Source: Pseudomonadota bacterium (GTDB lineage Bacteria > Pseudomonadota > Gammaproteobacteria > Steroidobacterales > Woeseiaceae). From it: a stretch of 64,000 nucleotides of DNA. The stretch's first letter is position 1. Each line of letters opens with the position of its first letter. Under the pieces are notes generated by a model, which had not been told where the DNA came from, searched no databases, and was given only the letters and a program-made list of their open reading frames with translations. Shown here one piece after another: positions 17,200 through 26,390 of this stretch. The translations under genes were made by a program, and so were the position numbers. The stretch covers positions 94,169 through 158,168 of the forward strand of contig JACZTO010000001.1 of NCBI GenBank assembly GCA_022573655.1. The letters run 5' to 3'.

Positions 17200-17571
17200 A
17201 TGGCTGAGAGCCGCCAATATGACACCGTCGCCTTCGATGTAAAGGACAACGCGACAATGTTGTTTTTTGCGAAAACGACGGACGAAGGAGATATTTCCGA
17301 TTACCTGCTGCTGATGCGCACCGTCGACGATGATTTCAATGAGTCGATATATGTCGAAATCAACGATCAGCAATTCGGCGGGCACAACCTCATCAAGGAA
17401 GCGGCGATGACGGGCAATGTCTTGACGTTGCGACTGCACGAGCCGGCCGCAGAACTCGATGGTACGGCGGAGATAGTTTTGACTTGGGCAGATACGACAG
17501 AAAACCAGGAAAGTATTGAGGCGGGAGCGTTCCGAATATTTGGTGACAGGCTGGTTGGCGGCAACGCCTGA
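17200..17571 (+). CDS. Small unknown protein, weakly Imm10-like
   Basis: A 123-residue acidic cytoplasmic protein with no signal or membrane segment. The order of features (FxFAKT strand, SIYVEINDQQFGG, then GNVLTLRLHEP) resembles immunity-10-type proteins, but I would not rely on this. No toxin gene with a matching delivery domain is nearby. AGGA lies six bases before ATG 17200. The GIY-YIG gene follows after 2 bp. Confidence 0.6.
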   Translation: MAESRQYDTVAFDVKDNATMLFFAKTTDEGDISDYLLLMRTVDDDFNESIYVEINDQQFGGHNLIKEAAMTGNVLTLRLHEPAAELDGTAEIVLTWADTTENQESIEAGAFRIFGDRLVGGNA

Positions 17572-17573
17572 CA

Positions 17574-17876
17574 GTGGCGAATACTCAATTCAGCCTCTAC
17601 ATTGTGCTTTGTGGCGATGATACTTACTACACGGGCATCGCGGTCGATGTGGACAAACGCATGGTTGAGCACAGTTCAAGCCCGCGAGGTGCAAAATACC
17701 TGCGCGGTCGCGGGCCGCTCAAGCTTGTCTACTCAGAAATTGCCGGAGACAGAGCGACTGCCTTGCGACTTGAATATCGAGTCAAGCGAATGAGTCGCAT
17801 ACAAAAAGAAGCGCTGATCGACGGCTGCGAGTCGTTGCAGAAGCTGACGAAGGATCAGTTCACTGCCGCAGGCTGA
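17574..17876 (+). CDS. GIY-YIG nuclease domain protein (YhbQ/UPF0213-like)
   Basis: A 100-residue single-domain protein. The motif reads LYIVLCGDDTYYTGIAVDVDKRMVEH, and RVKRMSR near the C-terminal half matches YhbQ-like proteins, with the catalytic Arg and Glu (LRLEYRVK) in place. Some relatives nick DNA. The GTG start follows the preceding stop by 2 bases. The last 22 bases overlap the convergent metallo-hydrolase gene. Confidence 0.85.
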   Translation: MANTQFSLYIVLCGDDTYYTGIAVDVDKRMVEHSSSPRGAKYLRGRGPLKLVYSEIAGDRATALRLEYRVKRMSRIQKEALIDGCESLQKLTKDQFTAAG

Positions 17877-18883
17877 GCCAGTATTTCGATTGGCTTGCCA
17901 AACTCCGGTACGAACAACGATGTATCGGCATCCCAACGATCGCGAAATTCTTCCAGCCATATTGCTGTCTTGACAAAGTCGTCAAGAAACTTTGGCCCGA
18001 GAACAACCGTACCGAACGGCTGAGTATAGTCATCGAAATGAATGGGATAGACGCTATGAACACCCGTCGTTGTGACAAGATTTTGCCAGTAGCGTTCAGC
18101 GTACCCCTTACCCAGTGATCGCAGGCCAGCGACTCCAAGCATAACGACATCAGCTGTCACACCCTGCAATGCATCTTCCAAGTACCCGGCGCTGCCGTGG
18201 ACAAGTATCGTACCCTGAGGGTGCGCAATCAGCACCGAAAAACTACCGCCTTCGCGCCAGCTGCCGATTGGTTGCGGCATTAGAAGCGCTTCCTCAATTT
18301 TTCCGTCCAGAGGGATGGCGCCGCGCCAGCCGATTGGGGCGTGGATCGATGGCAGCAGAGTGACCGTAAAGTCTCCGAACTGAAAGGTCTGCTCGTCCGT
18401 TACGACCGTGATCTGGTCTTCGGGTACACCCGCTCCACGGGCCACTTGTGCGGTCGATTCGGAACCAAGAATCGAGGCGCTGGAACGATTCGCAATCGCT
18501 CCGACGTCCATAACGTGATCGAAGTGACTGTGCAGAGGGATAATTGCAGCAAGTCGACGAATGCGAAATTTGTTGAGCGCGTAGTCTATTCCAGCGGCGT
18601 CATTGTTAACCGGTCTGCCCAGCAGAATATCGGCCAGGGACGGGCGTGAAAAAAAACCATCGATGAGAATCTGCGTTTCACCGTCGTCGAACAACAAGGT
18701 TGTGACGCCCAGCCACGTAACGGTTACTGAGTCGGTCGCAGCAGCAGACGCTGCAGCTGGAAGTGGCCAGTCAATCGCATCGAGACTCGACCTGTTCTGC
18801 CATAGCAGAACGACAATCAGGACAATGGTTGCGACAATGGCAGCAAAAATAATTGCCGCCTTCTGCGCTTTTTCGACCCACAT
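17855..18883 (-). CDS. Membrane-anchored MBL-fold metallo-hydrolase
   Basis: A 342-residue protein with an N-terminal transmembrane helix (AAIIFAAIVATIVLIVVLLW) and a metallo-beta-lactamase fold: VTWLGVTTLLFDDGETQILIDG, the zinc motif HSHFDH near residue 118, then further His residues (SIHAPIGW, PIHFDDY). It resembles UlaG/NAPE-PLD-like hydrolases. The active domain is probably periplasmic. It starts 3 bp after the DUF819 gene, so the two likely form an operon. Confidence 0.85.
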   Translation of the reverse strand: MWVEKAQKAAIIFAAIVATIVLIVVLLWQNRSSLDAIDWPLPAAASAAATDSVTVTWLGVTTLLFDDGETQILIDGFFSRPSLADILLGRPVNNDAAGIDYALNKFRIRRLAAIIPLHSHFDHVMDVGAIANRSSASILGSESTAQVARGAGVPEDQITVVTDEQTFQFGDFTVTLLPSIHAPIGWRGAIPLDGKIEEALLMPQPIGSWREGGSFSVLIAHPQGTILVHGSAGYLEDALQGVTADVVMLGVAGLRSLGKGYAERYWQNLVTTTGVHSVYPIHFDDYTQPFGTVVLGPKFLDDFVKTAIWLEEFRDRWDADTSLFVPEFGKPIEILAQPAAVN

Positions 18884-18885
18884 CG

Positions 18886-20088
18886 CTATTGCCCCGCAGC
18901 GATTCTCGCGAGTTGACCGGTCAACGGAGCCAAGTAGTTGCCCATCGCGTAGCCAAGCAAGGCCATCAGAATAGATACAGGCACCAGGTTGGGCCGGTGG
19001 TGTGCCGCGACAATAGGAGCTGACGCGGCTGCACCGATGTTAGCGGCCGACGCGATCGCAACACTGTGAATGTCGACGCGAAATATCCACGCCCCCGCAA
19101 CACAGAACAAGCCGTGAATAAATATCCAGATAAACGCGCCGAACACGAAGGCCGGGGCCTCTGCGAGCCCGGCAACTGATGCGCGTGCGCCCATGCCGGC
19201 GACGAATATATAAACAAGAGAAGTGCCGATGGCCGTCGAATTCGGCAACTTCGATACCGGGGTTGTCGAAAGCAAGAGCGCCAGTGTCGTTACAAGAAGA
19301 ATGCGCGTCGTTGTTTCAGAAAACACGCTCTTGATTGCCGGTAATGACGACGCGATCCATTCTGCAATGACGGGCGCCGCCCAATGACCGACCGCGGTGA
19401 TGACGAAAATTACGGCCGCCAGGTAAAGATAGTCAGGCATTTTGGGCGCTACATCTTCTTCTACGTGTAGTGCAGCGGCCGCGTCCATGGATTCGAGCCT
19501 GTCTGCAGGCACTCGTGCCCATTTATTGAACTTGTCTGCAAAATCACGTGACAGGAGAAGCAGTGGCAACCAGACGACGTAGACGACATTATCGGCGATG
19601 ACGGCCAGACCGAGCTGCGCCTCTGACGCTCCCAGCATCTCCGCAGTGGCAAGCATGTTCGCGGTGCCGCCTATCCAGCTTCCCGCCAACGCACCGAAGC
19701 CTTTCCACGCGTCATCGGACAACCAGTTGTGCACCGCGACATAGGCGACAATACCGCCGACAATCACACCTACGGTACCCATCAACATGACAAGGACGCC
19801 CTTGCCCATGACGCGAATAACCGCAGGCACATTAACCTTGATGAGCATCAAAACGATAAATGCCGGCAGTGCGAACGTACTCAAACCCGTATAGATGATT
19901 GACTTGCTGGGTATCACGTCAAAATTGTTCAGAAAAACCGGGGTAGCATAGATGAACAGCAGCGGCGGTATGAAGTTGAATAGTTTGGCCTTGGTGACCT
20001 GGGCCAGCAGAAAGAAAAATGCGGCGACTGCGCAGAGCACCGCGAGTACACCGATCGGTGATGAGATCAGAACTTCAGTGGTTTCCAT
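18886..20088 (-). CDS. DUF819 family integral membrane protein
   Basis: A 400-residue protein with about ten to eleven hydrophobic helices and glycine-rich motifs typical of DUF819 (AGSWIGGTANMLATAEMLG; IASAANIGAAASAPIVAA). The two inverted-like halves suggest a transporter fold. The substrate is unknown. It is preceded by a weak AAGG ribosome-binding site and followed directly by the metallo-hydrolase gene. Confidence 0.88.
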   Translation of the reverse strand: METTEVLISSPIGVLAVLCAVAAFFFLLAQVTKAKLFNFIPPLLFIYATPVFLNNFDVIPSKSIIYTGLSTFALPAFIVLMLIKVNVPAVIRVMGKGVLVMLMGTVGVIVGGIVAYVAVHNWLSDDAWKGFGALAGSWIGGTANMLATAEMLGASEAQLGLAVIADNVVYVVWLPLLLLSRDFADKFNKWARVPADRLESMDAAAALHVEEDVAPKMPDYLYLAAVIFVITAVGHWAAPVIAEWIASSLPAIKSVFSETTTRILLVTTLALLLSTTPVSKLPNSTAIGTSLVYIFVAGMGARASVAGLAEAPAFVFGAFIWIFIHGLFCVAGAWIFRVDIHSVAIASAANIGAAASAPIVAAHHRPNLVPVSILMALLGYAMGNYLAPLTGQLARIAAGQ

Positions 20089-20159
20089 TCGCCAACCTTT
20101 AGCCGGGGAGTAGCGATGAAGTATAAATCATCGCTAGTGCCGCAGGGTGCTACGTTGGC

Positions 20160-20867
20160 TCAGGAAAAGCCGATCTGAGCCTGCAGGTCCTTGCGGGTAT
20201 CAGCGTCAGTCATTGCTGCGGCTTTGACGGTCAGCCAGACGGCATGCCAGTCCTTGATTTTGCTGGGTCCAAAGACGAATTTGGCGACGTAGCTCTCAAG
20301 CTGGCGTACGTGGATGACGTTTTTCGGAGGAGGGGTCGTGAATTCCACTGCGCCCGTGAAAATCACGAGATTTGCGACGGGTACGTCCGGTACGACATTC
20401 TGCAATGCTCGGGTACGGCCTTCATTCTGAATCAACGGGTTCAGGAAGCGACAGTGCTTGACGCCATTCACATTCGTCCACTGGGCCTCGTCTGCGCCGC
20501 CGAAAACAACCCCATTGTAGTGTTTCGTCTGTATGCAGAGTATGCCGCCGGCAGTCAGGATGGCGTGATCGATTTTGGCCAGCCCACCGTAGGCACCGGG
20601 CAAGATGAAATCATGCAGTACATCAGGACTGCGTTTGGCGAGAGCCGCCCTGATCCGCCATTGACCGATTTTCGCAGTGACAAACTGCGCCAGGTGGTTG
20701 GCGGTAGAGCGAAAAATCAGTGTCAGTAGCAGCGCCGCAGCGATCGTGAACATGAACTTCGCCGGCCCGACGCTGGTAATTCCGGTCTGCAGGTGGCCAT
20801 CGGCCGCCAGTGCCGGTAATGCGACAAGTGGTGTGCTGCTCAGAATTATTCTGGCTATTTTCAACAT
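20160..20867 (-). CDS. NERD (nuclease-related) domain protein with membrane anchor
   Basis: A 235-residue protein. A signal-like segment is followed by a transmembrane helix (KFMFTIAAALLLTLIF) and then a NERD domain (about residues 75-195): KIDHAILTAGGILCIQTKHYNG carries the D...Q-x-K core of the restriction-endonuclease-like fold. NERD proteins are suspected nucleases. The membrane anchor would place the domain in the cytoplasm. It appears to stand alone; no defence genes surround it. Confidence 0.78.
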   Translation of the reverse strand: MLKIARIILSSTPLVALPALAADGHLQTGITSVGPAKFMFTIAAALLLTLIFRSTANHLAQFVTAKIGQWRIRAALAKRSPDVLHDFILPGAYGGLAKIDHAILTAGGILCIQTKHYNGVVFGGADEAQWTNVNGVKHCRFLNPLIQNEGRTRALQNVVPDVPVANLVIFTGAVEFTTPPPKNVIHVRQLESYVAKFVFGPSKIKDWHAVWLTVKAAAMTDADTRKDLQAQIGFS

Positions 20868-20973
20868 AGCGGACAGATTAGTCGCGACGGTGGTCTTTAG
20901 TATCGTAGCAGGTCACGTTTTGAAGATTCTGTCTTGCGGGGAGTTGCGGCCATTGGTTGCCATGCGAATTTTC

Positions 20974-21507
20974 CTAGAAGTCGTTCGTCATGTTCAGGGG
21001 AACCCAGTCAGTGTGTGCCTCGTAAGCGGGTGGTGACGAGTCATCCTGAAGTTCCTGCAGCTTCATTGCGAGCCACTGAAACCACTCGAATGCGTAGGGG
21101 CTGTCCAATTCGCCACGCAATTCCTCAATCCAAGGCTCCAGCTTGCGCCAGAGGATGAAAGCACTTGAGCCGATAAGGTTGCTCACGACCGCTGCCGGCA
21201 CAATTCGCTGGAACATCATGACGCCGATGTTCTCCATCGTCGTGCTGATCAACATGGCGCTTTCCTCACCAGACGGATAGTTCTGCTTCATTTCGGTCGC
21301 TGTCAGGCCGTCTGAAAAATGCAATACCGTCCGGTACGCCTCGGTAAACTGCGGACTCCCGAATGAGCGAAACAGTTCGATCGCTGCGAGTTCTCGTCGT
21401 TGTTGCCGGGTTTGTCGCACCTGCACCAGCGCGAAAAAAATGCCGCCAATGACGATGATTGCGCTGAGGATCTCCGCAATGTTGGCTAGTCGTGATAGGT
21501 CTGTCAT
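20974..21507 (-). CDS. Unknown protein with one N-terminal membrane helix
   Basis: A 177-residue protein. Residues about 8-28 form a membrane helix (ANIAEILSAIIVIGGIFFALVQV), followed by a helical soluble domain with QVRQTRQQRRELAAIELFRSFG. The plan resembles DUF4760-type proteins of unknown function; the family call is tentative. The start at ATG 21507 has AAGGAC upstream; the longer track ORF runs into the MATE gene, which ends 17 bp away, so co-transcription is likely. Confidence 0.65.
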   Translation of the reverse strand: MTDLSRLANIAEILSAIIVIGGIFFALVQVRQTRQQRRELAAIELFRSFGSPQFTEAYRTVLHFSDGLTATEMKQNYPSGEESAMLISTTMENIGVMMFQRIVPAAVVSNLIGSSAFILWRKLEPWIEELRGELDSPYAFEWFQWLAMKLQELQDDSSPPAYEAHTDWVPLNMTNDF

Positions 21508-21524
21508 CGAGATGTCCTTTTGAT

Positions 21525-22937
21525 TTAAACAGTTTGAAGTTTCCAGGTGTCGCGACGGAACACAATTACAGCCAGGATCGTTAACAGCGACTCCGAGACC
21601 ACTATCGCGAGGAAGGCACCGTTCGGACCTAATGGCGTCGCCACCGCAAGCCAGTATGCCAGCGGAATCTGAATCAGCCAGAAACAAATCAGGTTCAGGA
21701 TAACCGGCGTCGCCGTATCACCCGCGCCATTCAATGCTTGTACGACTACCATACCGACCGCATACATTGGGAAACCTACTCCCAATATTTGCATACATGT
21801 CGTGCCCCAGCGCAATACTTCGGCCTGATCAGTAAAAAGACCAGTAATTTGTGCTGCAAAAAGGATCATAACAATACCAGCGCAGGCCATGAAGATTGCA
21901 TTGTACTTGGCGGCGCGCCATGCGGATTGTTCCGCCCTGTCCGGCTTTCCCGCACCGAGATTTTGCCCGACGAGAGTGGCCGCCGCATTGCCGAGGCCCC
22001 AGGCAGGAAGAAATACGAACTCAAGCATCCGCAATGCGATCGTATAGGCGGCTATCGCGCTGCTGCCATATATGGCGACGATACGCATAATGGCGATCCA
22101 GCTAGTGGTGGCAATCAGGAACTGACCGACTGCCCCCGCGGAGATGCGGATCATGCGCAGTGTAAGCGCAAGCTGAAAGCGCAGGTTGCAATACTGAAAC
22201 GCGAGGCGGCCGCGGCCGTTCATCAAGTACCAGAGCTGGTAGACAACGCCGATGCCGCGACCAATCGTCGTGGCAACAGCCGCGCCGGTCACGCCCATTT
22301 CAGGGAATGGTCCGATGCCAAAGATCAGACAGGGGTCGAGAATGATATTGATTCCGTTTGCGAGCCAAAGTGAGCGCAGGGCTACGGTCGCGTCCCCGGC
22401 GCCACGAAATGCTGCGTTAAGCAGGAACAGATAGATGATGCTGACCGATCCGCCCAGCAGCACGGCAGTAAATCCCTTGCCTTGCTCGATTACGCTGTCG
22501 GATGCGCCCATGATTGCGAGCAAGTCACGTGCATATGTCGCGCCGGCAACACCGATTACGATAGCCAGCAGCGCGCCGACCCAGATGGCCTGCCCCGTCA
22601 CGTTGGCGGCCCCGACGCTATCTTTGGCGCCAATTCTGCGCGAGACCATCGCGGTGAGACCCACGCCCAGACCGATCGCCAGGGCGTACAAGACCGTTAT
22701 CAACGCCTCGGTTATACCGACGGCCGCCACGGCATCAGTACCGAGGCGGGAGACAAAGGCAATGTCGACGACTGCAAAAACGGATTCCATTGCCATTTCG
22801 AGCATCATCGGAATGGCGAGTAACCCCAGCGCACGACCGATCGGCCCCGTCGTGTAATCTTCATCATTGTCGCGCAGCGCTTCACGAAAGAATGCCGTGG
22901 ATCTCTTCCATAGAGAATTTTCGTTGCGTTGGGTCAT
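21525..22937 (-). CDS. MATE family multidrug efflux transporter
   Basis: A 470-residue inner-membrane antiporter with twelve expected helices in two homologous halves (first half begins GPIGRALGLLAIPMMLEMAMESVF; second near MIRISAGAVGQFLIATTSW). Such pumps exchange cationic drugs or metabolites for Na+ or H+. The C-terminal half has the usual GxGxAAATLVGQNLGAGKP signature, as GLGNAAATLVGQNLG. The start is ATG 22937; the track start at 22973 is a TTG. Confidence 0.92.
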   Translation of the reverse strand: MTQRNENSLWKRSTAFFREALRDNDEDYTTGPIGRALGLLAIPMMLEMAMESVFAVVDIAFVSRLGTDAVAAVGITEALITVLYALAIGLGVGLTAMVSRRIGAKDSVGAANVTGQAIWVGALLAIVIGVAGATYARDLLAIMGASDSVIEQGKGFTAVLLGGSVSIIYLFLLNAAFRGAGDATVALRSLWLANGINIILDPCLIFGIGPFPEMGVTGAAVATTIGRGIGVVYQLWYLMNGRGRLAFQYCNLRFQLALTLRMIRISAGAVGQFLIATTSWIAIMRIVAIYGSSAIAAYTIALRMLEFVFLPAWGLGNAAATLVGQNLGAGKPDRAEQSAWRAAKYNAIFMACAGIVMILFAAQITGLFTDQAEVLRWGTTCMQILGVGFPMYAVGMVVVQALNGAGDTATPVILNLICFWLIQIPLAYWLAVATPLGPNGAFLAIVVSESLLTILAVIVFRRDTWKLQTV

Positions 22938-23012
22938 TGGCGCTCTTTCGCTGCGATGCTGTGACAGGTGCAATGCTAAACTCAGTGTTCGAAACCCGGC
23001 AGGATACCCGGC

Positions 23013-23168
23013 ATGCCCGATGGTTTAATAGCTTTGCTGATTTTTATTGCGATTGTCATTGTCTACACGATTGCTAAGGTCGTGCATTACATGCGCGTAA
23101 GTGAACAGCAGTGGCGGCAAGTCGACAAGAGCAAGATCAAGATATGGGATGACGACGAGTGGCAATGA
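23013..23168 (+). CDS. 51-residue single-pass membrane protein (not in ORF track)
   Basis: ATG at 23013 opens a 51-codon frame ending TGA at 23168. AGGA lies eight bases upstream. The product has one hydrophobic segment (LIALLIFIAIVIVYTIAKVV) and a charged tail ending WDDDEWQ, consistent with a small inner-membrane protein with a cytoplasmic acidic tail. It fills the space between the MATE gene (divergent) and the CPA2 antiporter (convergent, 5 bp away). Function is unknown. Confidence 0.6.
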   Translation: MPDGLIALLIFIAIVIVYTIAKVVHYMRVSEQQWRQVDKSKIKIWDDDEWQ

Positions 23169-23173
23169 CCCTG

Positions 23174-24940
23174 TCACTCGCGCCTGTCGCGTCGCAATAG
23201 TGACTCAAGTTCCGTCGCTGAATCTTTCGACGACTGAATCAGCTGCTCCTCCGAATCGTGAATAGCGTGTTGCTCGAGGAGCAGCCGGGAGTCACGTTCA
23301 CTAAAGGCGTCGATAATGTGTTTCGCCTCTTCGGGCGAGTGACCAAGCTTGGTAAGCACCTGCTCGGTCATTGCCAGGCTGGACAGCAATGTTTCCCTGA
23401 AAATGTGTTCAATGCCGAGATCCATAAGCTTATGGGCATGACGTCGATTGCGCGCTCGCGCAATAATCTTCAAGTGTGGAAAATGGCGGATGACGGCCTG
23501 CGCAATGCGCATGGATTCTTCGAGGTCAGAGACCGCAAGTACGAATATTTTTGAGTGCTCAGCGCCGGCAGCGCGCAACAAGTCAAGACGAGATGCATCG
23601 CCGTAATACACCATCGCACCGTAGCGCCGCACGAAATCAACCTGTGATGAGTCGCTTTCAAGAGCAGTGAATGGGGTGCCAACGATATTCAACAGCCTGC
23701 CAATTATCTGGCCAACACGACCAAACCCGGCAATCAGCACGTCGTGCTGCTGGTTGTCCGGTACGTCGTATATGCGTTCGACGGGTTTCTCCATCTTGCC
23801 GCTTGCGAATTCCGCAAACTTGTAGATGAACGGCGTCATGAGCATGGATACTGCGACTGCGAGAATAATTTCGTCTATGACAGCAGCTGCGATAATTTCA
23901 TTACGCGCAGCAATACCTAGAAGTACAAAGGCGAACTCGCCGCCTTGAGAGAGCACTGCGGCCAGTTTCAATGCCGCGCCGCGATCGCACACACCGAATT
24001 GACGTGCGAGCGCAAACAGGATCAGTGCCTTGGTGATCATGAGCAATGCCACTATCAGCAATATTCGACCCGGAATCTCCAGCAGCAATCCGACATTGAC
24101 GGCCATGCCTACGGCGATGAAAAACAGCCCGAGCAGCAGTCCTTTGAACGGCGCAATATCTGCTTCAAGCTGGTGACGGTATTCGGAATCGGCAAGTAGC
24201 ATTCCTGCAATGAACGCACCGAGTACCATCGACACACCGGCGACCTGCATAAGGAGTGCCGCGCCAATGACAACCAAGAGTGCTGTTGCTGTGAATATTT
24301 CAGGAACGCCAGAGCGCGCGGCAACTCTTAACGCTGGGCGCAACAGAAATCGTCCGCCGACAATCAATCCGCCAATCGTCACAGCAGTCAGGCCTATCTG
24401 TGCGAAGTTGATACCGTCGGCCAGCGATGCTTTTGCACCGAGCAACGGCAACAATGCAATTAGTGGAATTGCGGCAAGATCCTGAAAAAGCAGGACCGAA
24501 AAAGCGGCACGGCCGTGAATTGCACTAAGCTGTTTTTTCTCGGCCAGCATTTGCAGCACAAAGGCGGTTGATGACAATGCCAGGATTGGGCCGATGATAA
24601 ATGCAGTGTTTCTGCTCAGGCCGGCAGACCAGGCCACAAGTGCGATTGCGACTGCGGTGACTACGACCTGGGTTGCGCCGAGCCCGAAGACCATGCGACG
24701 CATCACCCAGAGTCGCGATGGCTTGAGCTCCAGGCCGACAATAAACAGCAGGAAGACGACACCCAATTCGGCAAAATGCAGAATATGCTCTGCGTCGCGA
24801 ATCAACGCGAAGCCATAAGGCCCGATGATGATACCTGCTGCCAGATATCCTAGAATCGAGCCCAATCCGAGACGCCGGCTCAACGGCACGCTGATAACGG
24901 CGGCAAGCAGATATATCAACGATTCAGTCAGCAAGGTCAT
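23174..24940 (-). CDS. CPA2 family monovalent cation:proton antiporter with RCK (TrkA-N) domain
   Basis: A 588-residue KefB/KefC-like protein. The N-terminal ~380 residues form the transport domain (begins LLTESLIYLLAAVISVPLSRRLGLGSILGYLAAGIIIGP); residues ~400-520 are a TrkA-N Rossmann domain (VLIAGFGRVGQIIGRLL), which gates transport by NAD(H) or thiol ligands. The tail is charged. It likely exports K+ or Na+ against protons during stress. No KefF/KefG ancillary protein is adjacent. Confidence 0.92.
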   Translation of the reverse strand: MTLLTESLIYLLAAVISVPLSRRLGLGSILGYLAAGIIIGPYGFALIRDAEHILHFAELGVVFLLFIVGLELKPSRLWVMRRMVFGLGATQVVVTAVAIALVAWSAGLSRNTAFIIGPILALSSTAFVLQMLAEKKQLSAIHGRAAFSVLLFQDLAAIPLIALLPLLGAKASLADGINFAQIGLTAVTIGGLIVGGRFLLRPALRVAARSGVPEIFTATALLVVIGAALLMQVAGVSMVLGAFIAGMLLADSEYRHQLEADIAPFKGLLLGLFFIAVGMAVNVGLLLEIPGRILLIVALLMITKALILFALARQFGVCDRGAALKLAAVLSQGGEFAFVLLGIAARNEIIAAAVIDEIILAVAVSMLMTPFIYKFAEFASGKMEKPVERIYDVPDNQQHDVLIAGFGRVGQIIGRLLNIVGTPFTALESDSSQVDFVRRYGAMVYYGDASRLDLLRAAGAEHSKIFVLAVSDLEESMRIAQAVIRHFPHLKIIARARNRRHAHKLMDLGIEHIFRETLLSSLAMTEQVLTKLGHSPEEAKHIIDAFSERDSRLLLEQHAIHDSEEQLIQSSKDSATELESLLRRDRRE

Positions 24941-25078
24941 ATCAGGCCCATTTTTGAATGGCAGCGACCCAGTCTAAGGTCAAGCATCGCGTATTGCTGT
25001 ATTTTTCGATTACACTTGCGGCAAACCGGAAGTCTTCCGAAATTGGTTTCTCCCGGATCACTCAGACAGGATACAGGT

Positions 25079-25987
25079 ATGTACATAGTCAATTTTCCGA
25101 CCAGTGGAAGCATAGTGGCAATATTGATGTGTGCTTTGATGCTCGGTGGTTGCGAGCCGGATCAGAAGGGGACGGACGACGCGGACATTACTGCCGCGCG
25201 TGACAATCTGGATGCCATGTCGGTTGAGCACGCGAACGATTCGACACAGCCGAGCGCCGGGGCTCGAGAAAGTTCGGCAAGGACAGTGGTGTCACAGACC
25301 ATGCCGTACACTGAGCATCACGACGAGCTCGTGTATGGATACTTTACGGCGCCTGCCGATATGTTTGAGCCCTTGCCTGCCGTCATTATGATCCATGAAT
25401 GGTGGGGCCTGAATGACAACATACGGGCTATGGCGGATCGCCTTGCAGGGGAGGGTTATATTGTCTTTGCGGTAGATTTGTTTGCGGGCAATGTTGCGCG
25501 GTCACCCGCTGAGGCCCGGCAACTCATGTTGGAAGTGATTGAGGATCCGGAGTCGGCCAGGCAAAACTTACTGCAAGCCTTCAAATTTGTCAGCGAAACT
25601 GCGGACGCGCCACGAATTGCTTCCCTGGGTTGGTGTTTTGGCGGTGGCTGGTCATTCAACGCGGCATTGCTGTTGCCCGACGAACTTGATGCAAGCATCA
25701 TCTACTATGGTCAGGTAACGGCTGACGAAGACAAGCTTCGACCCGTTAACACGGCGCTGCTTGGACTGTTCGCTGCCGAAGATCGAGGCATCACTGTCGA
25801 GTCTGTAGAGGCGTTCCGGAGGGCACTGGAAAACCTGCGCAAGGACTACGAGATCCATATTTATCCGGGCGTTGGACATGCTTTCGCGAATCCGACCGGC
25901 AACAACTATGACATGGCGTCAGCGGACGATGCATGGCGCCGTACGCTCGATTTTCTCGATCGCCATCTGGCGGAAGAGGAAACCTGA
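25079..25987 (+). CDS. Dienelactone hydrolase family lipoprotein
   Basis: A 302-residue protein with a lipoprotein signal (AILMCALMLGGC) followed by a low-complexity linker and an alpha/beta-hydrolase domain. The nucleophile is Cys in GWCFGGGW (about residue 185), with His in GVGHAFANP. MIHEWWGLNDNIR is characteristic of this secreted DLH branch. The start at 25079 is preceded by AGGATACAGGT; the track start (25016) would add residues before the signal. It is unlinked to the Tat-type homologue at 11300. Confidence 0.87.
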   Translation: MYIVNFPTSGSIVAILMCALMLGGCEPDQKGTDDADITAARDNLDAMSVEHANDSTQPSAGARESSARTVVSQTMPYTEHHDELVYGYFTAPADMFEPLPAVIMIHEWWGLNDNIRAMADRLAGEGYIVFAVDLFAGNVARSPAEARQLMLEVIEDPESARQNLLQAFKFVSETADAPRIASLGWCFGGGWSFNAALLLPDELDASIIYYGQVTADEDKLRPVNTALLGLFAAEDRGITVESVEAFRRALENLRKDYEIHIYPGVGHAFANPTGNNYDMASADDAWRRTLDFLDRHLAEEET

Positions 25988-26014
25988 CAGTCCGTCGCAT
26001 GCGGAGCGAGCTCG

Positions 26015-26281
26015 TTGTTCAGGAAAGCCGTACATTTCACATACAAGGCAGGGCGCCGCATTGTTGTCGCCGTGGCTGGAGTGACAGTACTCCTGATTGG
26101 CGTCGTCATGATCATTACGCCGGGACCCGCATTTATAGTCATACCCATTGGTCTGGCCATACTGAGCATCGAATTCGCATGGGCGCGCTATTGGCTGCAG
26201 CGGCTGCGCACCACCATAAGCCGACGAAATCTGCAAAACTTAAGCGAGCGAGCTGAAGGGCATCGTGAACGCATCGAATAA
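26015..26281 (+). CDS. PGPGW-type small transmembrane protein
   Basis: An 88-residue protein with two hydrophobic segments joined by ITPGPAFIVIPIGLAIL, the core of the PGPGW/TIGR02611 family. A basic N-terminus (FRKAVHFTYKAGRR) and a charged C-terminal tail flank the membrane part. Function is unknown. The start appears to be TTG, with GAGCGAG a few bases upstream; no in-frame ATG gives a better choice. It follows the lipoprotein gene by 27 bp. Confidence 0.72.
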   Translation: MFRKAVHFTYKAGRRIVVAVAGVTVLLIGVVMIITPGPAFIVIPIGLAILSIEFAWARYWLQRLRTTISRRNLQNLSERAEGHRERIE

Positions 26282-26305
26282 AGGTGCGGGTAGCAACAGC
26301 AGAAC

Positions 26306-26381
26306 AAAAAAAAGGCGCCGAAGCACTGTATTCAGAATCTGAATCAGTAATCGGTCCGACACGGAGCGGTCTCCGGCGCCT
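26306..26381 (-). terminator. Rho-independent-type terminator of the sigma54 unit
   Basis: Perfect 8-bp arms CGGCGCCT (26374-26381) and AGGCGCCG (26313-26320) enclose 53 bases that contain a second perfect stem, TTCAGA/TCTGAA (26331-26343). On the minus strand the outer stem ends directly in eight U. The direction matches transcription from the sigma54 promoter at 26776. The long loop is unusual for a simple terminator. Confidence 0.7.
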
Positions 26382-26390
26382 CAGAAGTAA

